This document shows, piece by piece, positions 35,601 to 47,776 of a stretch of DNA of 64,000 nt. The DNA is from Diplolepis rosae. Lineage: Eukaryota > Arthropoda > Insecta > Hymenoptera > Diplolepididae. Location: the NCBI GenBank assembly GCA_030998225.1, contig JAPYXD010000466.1, positions 2,831,001 through 2,895,000 on the forward strand, written 5' to 3'. Numbering within the stretch: the first letter of the stretch is position 1; every line of letters starts with the position of its first letter. Below the pieces are notes generated by a model, which was given only the letters and a program-made list of their open reading frames with translations, was not told the DNA's origin and searched no databases. The translations under genes were made by a program, and so were the position numbers.

Positions 35601-37960
35601 AGAGTTTGAAATTGTCTACGAGGACACCTGTCGGCAACTTATCCTATCTGTTACGCGACTAGTGATTCTCCGATGGTGTAGGTAGTGGCATAAATTTCAA
35701 ACTCGAATCCCAGCGCAGTCCAAAGTGCCTTTTCTCTACAGACAGATTTGCAAATTCATTAAAATTTAAATTAATGGGTATTATTTACGATTAATGAATT
35801 TATATTGTCTACGGGGACAACTGTCAGCAACGTATCCTATTTGAAACGTGACACGTAATTCTTCGATAATGTATGCTGTGGAAGAAATTTCTAACTCCAC
35901 TAATTAATTTGAAATCAATTAAACCCGCAAGGCGGAGCCTCTAGGCGATATAAGGAGATCTTCCTTTGAGAAAGAGATGTCGGCGCCTGTAAAACTCAGT
36001 GGTTACAGCAGTAGACCGGCAGTCGAAAGACCATGGCTCGAATGCCAGCGCAGTCCATCGCGTCCTTTTTACACCGAAAGATTTTCAAATTCTTTAATAT
36101 TTGAATTTTTGTCATTATTTGCGATATAATAGTTTGAAATTGTCTACGAGGACATCTGTCGGCAACGTATCCTATTTGTCACGCGACTAGTGATTCTCCG
36201 GTAATGTAGTATGTGGAAGAAATTTCTAACTCAACTAATTAATTTGAAATCAATTAAACCTGACAGGCGAAGCCACTAGGCGATATAAGGAGATCTTCCT
36301 TTGGAGAAAGAGATGTCGGCGCCTGTAAAACTCAGTGGTTAGAGCAGTAGTCCGGCAATCGAAAGAACATGGCTCGAATGCCAGCGCAGTCCAAAGCGTC
36401 CTTTTTTACACAGAAAGATTTTCAAATTCTTTAATATTTGAATGTAGTGGCATTATTTGCGATATAAGAAATTGAAATTGTCTACGAGGACACCTGTCGG
36501 CAACTTATCCTAACTGTTACGCGACTAGTGATTCTCCGATGGTGTAGGTAGTGGCATAAATTTCAAACTCGAATCCCAGCGCAGTCCAAAGTGCCTTTTC
36601 TCTACAGACAGATTTGCAAATTCATTAAAATTCAAATTAATGGGTATTATTTACGATTAATGAATTTATATTGTCTACGAGGACACCTGTCGGCAACGTA
36701 TCCTATTTGACACGCGACTAGTTATTCTCCGATGGTGTAGGTAGTGCAAGAAGTTTCTAACTCAACTAATTAATTTAAAATCAATTAAACCCGCAAGGCG
36801 GAGCTCTAGGCGATATAAGGAGATCTTCCTTTGGAGAAGGAGATGTCGGCGCCTGTAGAACTCAGTGGTTAGAGAAGTTGACCGGCAATCGAAAGACCAT
36901 GGCTCGAATGCCAGCGCAGTCCAAAGCGTACTTTTTTACACGGAAAGATTTTCAAATTCTTTAATATTTGAATTTATTGGCATTATTTGCGATATAAGAG
37001 TTTGAAATTGTCTACGAGGACACCTGTCGGCAACGTATCCTATTTGACACGCGACTAGTAATTCTCCGATAATGTAGGCTGTGGAAGAAATTTCTAACTC
37101 CACTAATTAATTTGAAATCAATTGAACCCGCAAGGCGGAGCCACTAGACGGTATAAGGAGATCTTCCTTTGAGAAAGAGATGTCGGCGCCTGTAAAACTC
37201 AGTGGTTACAGCAGTAGACCGGCAGTCGAAAGACCATGGCTCGAATGCCAGCGCAGTCCATCGCGTCCTTTTTACACCGAAAGATTTTCAAATTCTTTAA
37301 TATTTGAATTTTTGTCATTATTTGCGATATAAGAGTTTGAAATTGTCTACGAGGACACCTGTCGGCAACGTATCCTATTTGACACGCGACTAGTAATTCT
37401 CCGGTAATGTAGGCTGTGGAAGAAATTTCTAACTGAACTAATTAATTTGAAATCAATTAAACCCGAAAGGCGAAGCCACTAGGCGATATAAGGAGATCTT
37501 CCTTTGGAGAAAGAGATGTCGGCGCCTGTAAAACTCAGTGGTTAGAGCAGTAGACCGGCAATCGAAAGAACATGGCTCGAATGCCAGCGCAGTCCAAAGC
37601 GTCCTTTTTTACACAGAAAGATTTTCAAATTCTTTAATATTTGAATCTACTGGCATTATTTGCGATATAAGAGTTTGAAATTGTCTACGAGGACACCTGT
37701 CGGCAACTTATCCTATCTGTTACGCGACTAGTGATTCTCCGATGGTGTAGGTAGTGGCATAAATTTCAAACTCGAATCCCAGCGCAGTCCAAAGTGCCTT
37801 TTCTCTACAGACAGATTTGCAAATTCATTAAAATTTAAATTAACGGGTATTATTTACGATTAATGAATTTATATTGTCTACGGGGACAACTGTCAGCAAC
37901 GTATCCTATTTGAAACGTGACACGTAATTCTTCGATGATGTAGGCTGTGCAAGAAGTTTC
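32612..37960 (+). repeat. irregular block, mixed full and short monomers
   Basis: Anchors are 32702, 33040, 33378, 33716, 34248, 34585, 34921, 35452, 35981, 36317, 36847, 37184 and 37520. Short monomers lie at 33965-34157, 35170-35362, 35699-35891, 36565-36757 and 37768-37960. The G-F order followed by a short monomer occurs at 34585/34921, 35981/36317 and 37184/37520. No clean longer period was seen. Confidence 0.86.
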
Positions 37961-40900
37961 TAACTCAACTAATTAATTTGAAATCAATTAAACCCGCAAG
38001 GCGGAGCCACTAGGCGATATAAGGAGATCTTCCTTTGGAGAAGGAGATGTCGGCGCCTGTAGAACTCAGTGGTTAGAGAAGTAGGCCGGCAATCGAAAGA
38101 CCATGGCTCGAATGCCAGCGCAGTCCAAAGCGTCCTTTTTTACACAGAAAGATTTTCAAATTCTTTAATATTTGAATTTATTGGCATTATTTGCGATATA
38201 AGAGTTTGAAATTTTCTACGAGGACATCTGTCGGCAACGTATCCTGTTTGAAACGCGACTAGTAATGCTCCGGTACTGTCGGCTGTGGAAGAACTTTCTA
38301 ACTCAACTAATTAATTTAAAATCAATTAAACCCGCAAGGCGGAGCCACTAGGCGATATGTGAAGATCTTCCTTTGGAGAAAGAGATGTCGGCGCCTGTAA
38401 AACTCAGTGGTTAGAGCAGTAGACCGGCAATCGAAAGAACATGGCTCGAATGCCAGCGCAGTCCAAAGCGTACTTTTTTACACAGAAAGATTTTCAAATT
38501 CTTTAATATTTAAATTTATTGGCATTATTTGCGATATAAGAGTTTGAAATTGTCTACGAGGACATCTGTCGGCAACGTATCCTGTTTAAAACTCGAATAG
38601 TAATTCTTCTTTAATGTAGGCTGTGTAATAAATTTCTAACTCAACTAATTAATTTTAAATCAATTAAACCCGCAAGGCGGAGCCACTAGGCGATATAAGG
38701 TGATCTTCCTTTGGAGAAAGAGATGGCGGCGCCTGTAAAACTCAGTGGTTAGAGGAGTAGAAAGGCAATCGAAAGACCATGGCTCGAATGCCAGCGCAGT
38801 CCAAAGCGTCATTTTTTACACAGAAAGATTTTCAAATTCTTTAATATTTGAATTTATTGGCATTATTTGCGATATAAGAGTGTGAAATTGTCTACGAGGA
38901 CACATGTTGGCATCGTATCCTATTTGTTACGCGACTAGTAATTCTCCGATAATGTAGGCTGTGGAAGAAATTTCTAAATCAACTTAGTAATTTCAAATCA
39001 CTTAAACCCGCAATGCGGAGCCACTAGGCGATATAAGGTGATCTTCGAGTTGGAGAAAGAGAAGTCGGCGCCTGTAAAACTCAGTGGTTAGAGGAGTTGA
39101 CCGGCAATCGCAAGACCTTGGCTCGAATGCCAGCGCAGTCCAAAGCGTCCTTTTTTACACAGAAAGATTTTCAAATTCTTTGATATTTGAATTTATTGGC
39201 ATTATTTGCGATATAAGAGTTTGAAATTGTCTACGAGGACACCTGTGGGCAACGTATCCTATTTGAAACGCGACTAGTAATTCTCCGGTAATGTGTGCTG
39301 TGGAAGAAATTTCTAACTCAACTAATTAATTTCAAATCAAGTAAACCCGAAAGGCGGAGCCACTAGGCGATATGTGCAGATCTTCCTTTGGAGAAAGAGA
39401 TGTCGGCGCCTGTAGAACTCAGTGGTTAGAGAAGTAGGCCGGCAATCGAAAGACCATGGCTCGAATCCCAGCGCAGTCCAAAGCGTCCTTTTTTACACAG
39501 AAAGATTTTCAAATTCTTTAATATTTGAATTTATTGGCATCATTTGCGATATAAGAGTTTGAAATTGTCTATGAGGACATCTGTCGGCAAAGTATCCTGT
39601 TTGAAACGCGACTAGTGATTCTCCGGTAATGTAGACTGTGGAAGAAATTTCTAACTCAACTAATTAATTTCAAATCAAGTAAACCCGAAAGGCGGAGCCA
39701 CTAGGCGATATGTGAAGATCTTCCTTTGGAGAAAGAGATGTCGGCGCCTGTAAAACTCAGTCGTTAGAGCAGTAGACCGGCAATCGAAAGAACATGGCTC
39801 GAATGCCAGCGCAGTCCGAAGCGTCCTTTTTTACACAGAAATATTTTCAAATTCTTTAATATTTGAATTTATTGGCATTATTTTCGATATAAGAGTTTGA
39901 AATTGTCTACGAGGACACCTGTCGGCAACTTATCCTATCTGTTACGCGACTAGTTATTCTCCGATGGTGTAGGTAGTGGCAGAAATTTCAAAGTCGAGTC
40001 CCAGCGCAGTCCAAAGTTCCTTTTCTCTACAGACAGATTTGCAAATTCTTTAAAATTTAAATTAACGGGGATTATTTACGATTAATGAATTTATATTGTC
40101 TACGGGGACAACTGTCAGCAACGTATCCTATTTGAAACGTGACACGTAATTCTTCGATGATGTAGGCTGTGCAAGAAGTTTCTAACTCAACTAATTAATT
40201 TGAAATCAATTAAACCCGCAAGGCGGAGCCACTAGACGGTATAAGGAGATCTTCCTTTGAGAAAGAGATGTCGGCGCCTGTAAAACTCAGTGGTTAGAGC
40301 AGTAGACCGGCAATCGAAAGAACATGGCTCGAATGCCAGCGCAGTCCAAAGCGTCCTTTTTTACACAGAAAGATGTTCAAATTCTTTAATATTTGAATCT
40401 ACTGGCATTATTTGCGATATAAGAGTTTGAAATTGTCTACGAGGACACCTGTCGGCAACTTATCTTATCTGCTACGCGACTAGTGATTCTCCGATGGTGT
40501 AGGTAGTGGCAGAAATTTCAAACTCGAATCCCAGCGCAGTCGAAAGAGCCTTTTCTCTACAGACAGATTTGCAAATTCATTAAAATTTAAATTAATGGGT
40601 ATTATTTACGATTAATGAATTTTTATTGTCTACGGGGACACCTGTCGGCAACGTATCCTATTTGACACGCGACTAGTTATTCTCCGATGGTGTAGGTAGT
40701 GCAAGAAGTTTCTAACTCAACTAATTAATTTAAAATCAATTAAACCCGCAAGGCGGAGCCACTAGGCGATATAAGGAGATCTTCCTTTGGAGAAAGAGAT
40801 GTCGGCGCCTGTAAAACTCAGTGGTTAGAGCAGTAGACCGGCAATCGAAAGAACATGGCTCGAATGCCAGCGCAGTCCAAAGCGTCCTTTTTTACACAGA

Positions 40901-41773
40901 AAGATTTTCAAATTCTTTAATATTTGAATTTATTGGCATTATTTTCGATATAAGAGTTTGAAATTGTCTACGAGGACACCTGTCGGCAACTTATCCTATC
41001 TGTTACGCGACTAGTGATTCTCCGATGGTGTAGGTAGTGGCAGAAATTTCAAAGTCGAGTCCCAGCGCAGTCCAAAGTTCCTTTTCTCTACAGACAGATT
41101 TGCAAATTCTTTAAAATTTAAATTAACGGGTATTATTTACGATTGATGAATTTTTATTGTCTACGAGGACACCTGTCGGCAACGTATCCCATTTGAAACG
41201 TGACACGTAATTCTTCGATGATGTAGGCTGAGCAAGAAGTTTCTATCTCAACTAATTAATTTGAAATCAATTGAAACCGCAAGGCGGAGCCACTAGACGG
41301 TATAAGGAGATCTTCCTTTGAGAAAGAGATGTCGGCGCCTGTAAAACTCAGTGGTTAGAGCAGTAGACCGGCAATCGAAAGAACATGGCTCGAATGCCAG
41401 CGCAGTCCAAAGCGTCCTTTTTTACACAGAAAGATTTTCAAATTCTTTAATATTTGAATCTACTGGCATTATTTGCGATATAAGTTTTTGAAATTGTCTA
41501 CCAGGACACCTGTCGGCAACTTATCTTATCTGCTACGCGACTAGTGATTCTCCGATGGTGTAGGTTGTGGCAGAAATTTCAAACTCGAATCCCAGAGCAG
41601 TCCAAAGGGCCTTTTCTCTACAGACAGATATGCAAATTCATTCAAATTCAAATTAATGGGTATTATTTACGATTAATGAATTTTTATTGTCTACGCGGAC
41701 ACCTGTCGGCAACGTATCCTATTTGACACGTGACTAGTAATTCTCCGATGATGTAGGCTGTGCAAGAAGTTTC
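37961..41773 (+). repeat. block ending in a run of four full/short pairs
   Basis: Anchors are 38051, 38389, 38727, 39066, 39404, 39742, 40272, 40803 and 41333. Short monomers lie at 39990-40182, 40520-40712, 41051-41243 and 41581-41773, so from 39742 to 41773 full and short monomers strictly alternate with a period of about 530 bp. The short copies at 39990 and 41051 share aaagtcgagtccc. Confidence 0.86.
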
Positions 41774-44700
41774 TGACTCAACTAATTAATTTGAAATCAA
41801 TTAAACCCGCAAGGCGGAGCCACTACGCGATATAAGGTGATCTTCCTTTGGAGAAAGAGATGTCGGCGCCTGTAAAACTCAGTGGTTAGAGGAGTAGACC
41901 GGCAATCGCAAGACCTTGGCTCGAATGCCAGCGCAGTCCAAAGCGTCATTTTTTACACAGAAAGATTTTCAAATTCTTTAATATTTGAATTTATTGGCAT
42001 TATTTGCGATATAAGAGTGTGAAATTGTCTACGAGGACACATGTTGGCATCGTATCCTATTTGTTACGCGACTAGTAATTCTCCGATAATGTAGGCTGTG
42101 GAAGAAATTTCTAAATCAACTTAGTAATTTCAAATCACTTAAACCCTCAAGGCGGAGCCACTAGGCGATATAAGGTGATCTTCCTTTGGAGAAAGAGATG
42201 TCGGCGCCTGTAGAACTCAGTGGTTAGAGGAGTAGACCGGCAATCGCAAGACCTTGGCTCGAATGCCAGCGCAGTCCAAAGCATCCTTTTTTACACAGAA
42301 AGATTTTCTAATTCTTTAATATTTGAATTTATTGGCATTATTTGCGATATAAGAGTTTTAAATTGTCTACGAGGACACCTGTCGGCAACGTATCCTATTT
42401 GACACGCGACTAGTAATTCTCCGATAATGTAGGCTGTGGAAGAAATTTCTAAATCAACTAAGTATTTTCAAATCACTTAAACCCGCAAGGCGGAACCACT
42501 AGGCGATATAAGGTGATCTTCCTTTGGAGAAAGAGATGTCGGCTCCTGTGTAGCTCAGTGGTTAGAGCAGTAGGCCGGCAATCGAAAGACCATGGCTCGA
42601 ATCCCAGCGCAGATCAAAGCGTCCTTTTTTACACAGGAAAATTTTCAAATTCCTTAATATTTGAATTTATTGGCATTATTTGCGATATAAGAGTTTGAAA
42701 TTGTCTACGAGGACACCTGTCGGCAACGTATCATATCTGAAACGCGACTAGTAATTCTCCGATCATGCAGGCAGAGCAAGCAATTTCTAACTAATCTAAT
42801 TAATTTGAAATCATTTATAGCTGCAAGACGGAGCAACTAGGCGATATATGGAGATCTTCCTTTGGAGAAAGAGATGTCGGCAAATGTGAAGCTCAGTGGT
42901 TAGAGCAGTAGCCAGGCAATCGAAAGACCATGGCTCGAATGCCAGCGCAGTCCAAAGCGTCCTTTTTTACACAGAAAGATTTTCAAATTCTTTAATATTT
43001 GAATTTATTGGCATTATTTGCGATATAAGAGTTTGAAATTGTCTACGAGGACACCTGTCGGCAACGTATCCTATTTGACACGCGACTAGTAATTCTCCGA
43101 TAATGTAGGCTGTGGAAGAAATTTCTAACTCCACTAATTAATTTGAAATCAATTAAACCCGCAAGGCGGAGCCACTAGACGGTATAAGGAGATCTTCCTT
43201 TGAGAAAGAGATTTCGGCGCCTGTAAAACTCAGTGGTTACAGCAGTAGACCGGCAGTCGAAAGACCATGGCTCGAATGCCAGCGCAGTCCATCGCGTCCT
43301 TTTTACACCGAAAGATTTTCAAATTCTTTAATATTTGAATTTTATGGCATTATTTGCGATATAAGAGTTTGAAATTGTCTACGAGGACACCTGTCGGCAA
43401 CGTATCCTATTTAACACGCGACTAGTAATTCTCCGGTAATGTGTGCTGTGGAAGAAATTTCTAACTCAACTAATTAATTTCAAATCAAGTAAACCCGAAA
43501 GGCGGAGCCACTAGGCGATATGTGAAGATCTTCCTTTGGAGAAAGAGATGTCGGCGCCTGTAAAACTCAGTCGTTAGAGCAGTAGGCCGGCAATCGAAAG
43601 ACCATGGCTCGAATGCCAGCGCAGTCCGAAGCGTCCTTTTTTACACAGAAATATTTTCAAATTCTTTAATATTTGAATTTATTGGCATTATTTTCGATAT
43701 AAGAGTTTGAAATTGTCTACGAGGACACCTGTCGGCAACTTATCCTATCTGTTACGCGACTAGTGATTCTCCGATGGTGTAGGTAGTGGCAGAAATTTCA
43801 AACTCGAATCCCAGCGCAGTCGAAAGAGCCTTTTCTCTACAGACAGATTTGCAAATTCATTAAAATTTAAATTAATGGGTAGTATTTACGATTAATGAAT
43901 TTATATTGTCTACGGGGACAACTGTCAGCAACGTATCCTATTTAAACGTGACACGTAATTCTTCGATGATGTAGGCTGTGCAAGAAGTTTCTAACTCAAC
44001 TAATTAATTTGAAATCAATTAAACCCGCAAGGCGGAGCCACTAGACGGTATAAGGAGATCTTCCTTTGAGAAAGAGATTTCGGCGCCTGTAAAACTCAGT
44101 GGTTACAGCAGTAGACCGGCAGTCGAAAGACCATGGCTCGAATGCCAGCGCAGTCCATCGCGTCCTTTTTACACCGAAAGATTTTCAAATTCTTTAATAT
44201 TTGAATTTATTGGCATTATTTGCGATATAAGAGTTTGAAATTGTCTACGAGGACATCTGTCGGCAACGTATCCTATTTGACACGCGACTAGTAATTCTCC
44301 GGTAATGTGAGCTGTGGAAGAAATTTTTAACTCAACTAATTAATTTCAAATCAAGTAAACCCGAAAGGCGGAGCCACTAGGCGATATGTGAAGATCTTCC
44401 TTTGGAGAAAGAGATGTCGGCGCCTGTAAAACTCAGTGGGTAGAGCAGTAGACCGGCAATCGAAAGAACATGGCTCGAATGCCAGCGCAGTCCCAAGCGT
44501 CCTTTTTAATACAGAAATATTTTCAAATTCTTTAATATTTGAATTTATTGGCATTATTTTCGATATAAGAGTTTGAAATTGTCTACGAGGACACCTGTCG
44601 GCAACTTATCCTATCTGTTACGCGACTAGTTATTCTCCGATGGTGTAGGTAGTGGCAGAAATTTCAAATTCGAGTCCCAGCGCAGTACAAAGTTCCTTTT

Positions 44701-44858
44701 CTCTACAGACAGATTTGCAAATTCATTAAAATTAAAATTAATGGGTACTATTTACGATATATGAATTTATATTGTCTACGGGGACACCTGTCTGCAACGT
44801 ATCTTATTTGAAACGCGACTCGTAGTTCTTCGAGTATGTAGGCCGTGGAAGAAATTTC
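41774..44858 (+). repeat. irregular block with H-I-G-F order
   Basis: Anchors are 41864, 42202, 42540, 42878, 43215, 43552, 44081 and 44418, with short monomers at 43800-43991 and 44666-44858. The head at 42878 has caaatgtgaagctcag, shared with 25249. The order from 42540 onward anticipates the large higher-order repeat to the right. Confidence 0.86.
42544..42615 (+). pseudogene. tRNA-like head with intact A-box, subfamily H
   Basis: A-box and D-stem are intact, the B-box is GGCTCGAATCC, and the acceptor starts TCCTGTG. A T6 run and the H-type tail (ggaaaattttc) follow. Confidence 0.5.
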
Positions 44859-46302
44859 TAACTCAATTAATTAATTTGAAATCAATTAAACCCGCAAGGC
44901 GGAGCCACTAGACGATATAAGGAGATCTTCCATTGAAGAAAGAGATGTCGGCGCCTGTATAATTCAGTGGTTAGAGCAGTAGACCGGCAATCGAAAGACC
45001 ATGGCTCGAATGCCAGCGCAGTCCAAAGCGTCATTTTTTACACAGAAAGATTTTCAAATTCTTTAATATTTGAATTTATTGGCATTATTTGCGATATAAG
45101 AGTGTGAAATTGTCTACGAGGACACATGTTGGCATCGTATCCTATTTGTTACGCGACTAGTAATTCTCCGATAATGTAGGCTGTGGAAGAAATTTCTAAA
45201 TCAACTAATTAATTTTAAATCAATTAAACCCGCAAGGCGGAGCCACTAGGCGATATAAGGTGATCTTCCTTTGGAGAAAGAGATTTCGGCGCCTGTAAAA
45301 CTCAGTGGTTAGAGCAGTAGACCGGCAAACGAAAGACCATGGCTCGAATCCTAGCGCAGTCCAAAGCGTCCTTTTTTACACAGAAAGATTTTCAAATTCT
45401 TTATTATTTGAATTGATTGGCATTATTTGCGATATAAGATTTTGAAATTGCTACGAGGACAACTGTCGGCAACGTATCCTATTTAAAACGCGACTAGTAA
45501 TTCTTCGGTAATGTTGCTGTGGAAGAAATTTCTAACTCGACTAATTAATTTGAAATCAATTTAACCCGCAATGCGGAGCCACTAGGCGATGTATGGAGAT
45601 CTTCCTTTGGAGAAAGAGATGTCGGCGCCTGTAAAACTCAGTGGTTAGAGCAGTAGACCGGCAATCGAAAGAAAATGGCTCGAATCCCATCGCAGTCCAA
45701 AGCGTCCTTTCTTACACAGAAAGGTTTTAAAATTCTTTAATATTTGAATTTATTGGCATTATTTGCAATATAAGAATGTGAAATTGTCTACGGCGACACA
45801 TGTCGGCAACGTATCCTATCTGTTACGCGACTAGTAATTCTCCGACAATGTAGGCTGTGGAAGAAATTTCTAAATCAACTAAGTATTTTCAAATCACTTA
45901 AACCCGCAAGGCGGAACCACTAGGCGATATAAGGTGATCTTCCTTTGGAGAAAGAGATGTCGGCTCCTGTATAACTCAGTGGTTTGAGAAGTAGGCCGGC
46001 AATCGAAAGACCATGGCTCGAATCCCAGCGCAGATCAAAGCGTCCTTTTTTACACAGGAAAATTTTCAAATTCCGTAATATTTGAATTTATTGGCATTAT
46101 ATGAGATATAAGAGTTTGAAATTGTCTACGAGGACACCTGTCGGCAACCTATCATATCTGAAACGCTACTAGTAATTCTCCGATCATGTAGGCAGTGCAA
46201 GAAATTTAAAACTCAACTAATTGATTTGAAATCATTTCTAGCTGCAAGGCGGAGCCACTAGGCGTTATAAGGAGATCTTCCTTTGGAGAACGAGATGTCG
46301 GC

Positions 46303-46374
46303 ACCAGTGTAGCTCAGTGGTTAGAGCAGTAGGCCGGGAATCGAAAGACCATGGCTCGAATGCAAGCGCAGTCC
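46303..46374 (+). pseudogene. tRNA-like head with intact A-box
   Basis: The acceptor 5' strand is ACCAGTG, changed at positions 1 and 4. A-box and D-stem are intact; the T-arm reads CTCGAATGCAAG. The copy at 51076 shares the caccagtgtag variant. Confidence 0.45.
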
Positions 46375-47617
46375 AAAGCGTCCTTTTTTACACAGAAAGA
46401 TTTTCACATTCTTTAATATTTGAATTTATTGGCAGTATTTGCGAGATAATATTTTGAAATTGTCTACGAGGACACCTGTCGGCAACGTATCCTATTTGAC
46501 ACGCGACTAGTAATTCTGCGATAATGTAGGCTGTGGAAGAAATTTCTAACTCCACTAATTAATTTGAAATCAATTAAACCCGCAAGGCGGAGCCACTGGA
46601 CGGTATAAGGAGATCTTCCTTTGAGAAAGAGATTTCGGCGCCTGTAAAACTCAATGGTTAATGCAGTAGACCGGCAGTCGAAAGACCATGGCTCGAATGC
46701 CAGCGCAGTCCATCGCGGCCTTTTTTCACCGAAAGATTTTCAAATTCTTTGATATTTGAATTTATTGGCATTATTTGCGAGATAAGAGTTTGAAATTGTC
46801 TACGAGGACATCTGTCGGCAACGTATCCTATTTGTCACGCGACTAGTGATTCTCCGGTAATGTAGGCTGTGCAAGAAATTTCTAACTCAACTAATTAATT
46901 TCAAATCAAGTAAACCCGAAAGGCGGAGCCACTAGGCGATATGTGAAGATCTTCCTTTGGAGAAAGAGATGTCGGCGCCTGTAAAACTCAGTGGTTAGAG
47001 CAGTAGACCGGCAATCGAAAGAACATGGCTCGAATGCCAGCGCAGTCCAAAGCGTCCTTTTTTACACAGAAAGATTTTCAAATTCTTTAATATTTGAATT
47101 TATTGGCATTATTTGCGATATAAGAGTGTGAAATTGTCTACGAGGACACATGTCGGCAACGTATCCTATCTGTTACGCGACTAGTAATTCTCCGATAATG
47201 TAGGCTGTGGAAGAAATTTCTAAATCAACTAAGTATTTTCAAATCACTTAAACCCGCAAGGCGGAACCACTAGGCGATATAAGGTGATCTTCCTTTGGAG
47301 AAAAGAGATGTCGGCTTCTGTAAAACTCACTGGTTAGAGGAGTAGACCGGCAATCGCAAGACCATGGCTCGAATGCCAGCGCAGTCCAAAGCGTCCTTTT
47401 TTACACAGAAAGATTTTTCAAATTCAACAATATTTGAATTTATTGGCATTATATGAGATATAAGAGTTTGAAATTGTCTACGAGGACACCTGTCGGCAAC
47501 CTATAATATCTGAAACGCTACTAGTAATTCTCCGATCATGTAGGCAGAGCAAGCAATTTCTAACTAATCTAATTAATTTGAAATCATTTATAGCTGCAAG
47601 GCGGAGCCACTAGGCGA

Positions 47618-47622
47618 TATAA
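47618..47622 (+). promoter_or_regulatory. TATA-like motif upstream of the tRNA-like head
   Basis: The motif gatataagg lies in almost every full monomer about 37 bp before the first base of the tRNA-like head; it is shown here for the type monomer. Upstream TATA-like elements assist polymerase III initiation in several eukaryotes, but usually sit slightly closer. Some subfamilies replace it with gatatgtgg or ggtataagg. The position fits a pol III leader element, but the role is inferred. Short monomers lack it. Confidence 0.3.
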
Positions 47623-47735
47623 GGAGATCTTCCTTTGGAGAAAGAGATGTCGGCGCCTGTAAAACTCAGTGGTTAGAGCAGTAGACCGGCAATCGAAAGA
47701 CCATGGCTCGAATGCCAGCGCAGTCCAAAGCGTCC

Positions 47736-47741
47736 TTTTTT
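47736..47741 (+). terminator. T-run, candidate polymerase III terminator (type copy)
   Basis: A run of six T residues begins 10 bp after the end of the tRNA-like head and is preserved in most full monomers. Runs of four or more T on the coding strand stop polymerase III. Its place predicts an RNA of about 85-90 nt. In short monomers the matching place reads ccttttctc (four T). In one left-end subfamily the run is broken to ctttaaaac. Confidence 0.45.
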
Positions 47742-47754
47742 ACACAGAAAGATT

Positions 47755-47776
47755 TTCAAATTCTTTAATATTTGAA
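47755..47776. other. AT-rich inverted repeat after the T-run (type copy)
   Basis: TTCAAAT and ATTTGAA form a perfect 7-bp inverted repeat around an 8-bp spacer. It recurs in nearly all full monomers at the same place and is lost in the short-monomer tail. It could form a weak hairpin or bind a protein as a dyad; no function can be read from it. Confidence 0.5.
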
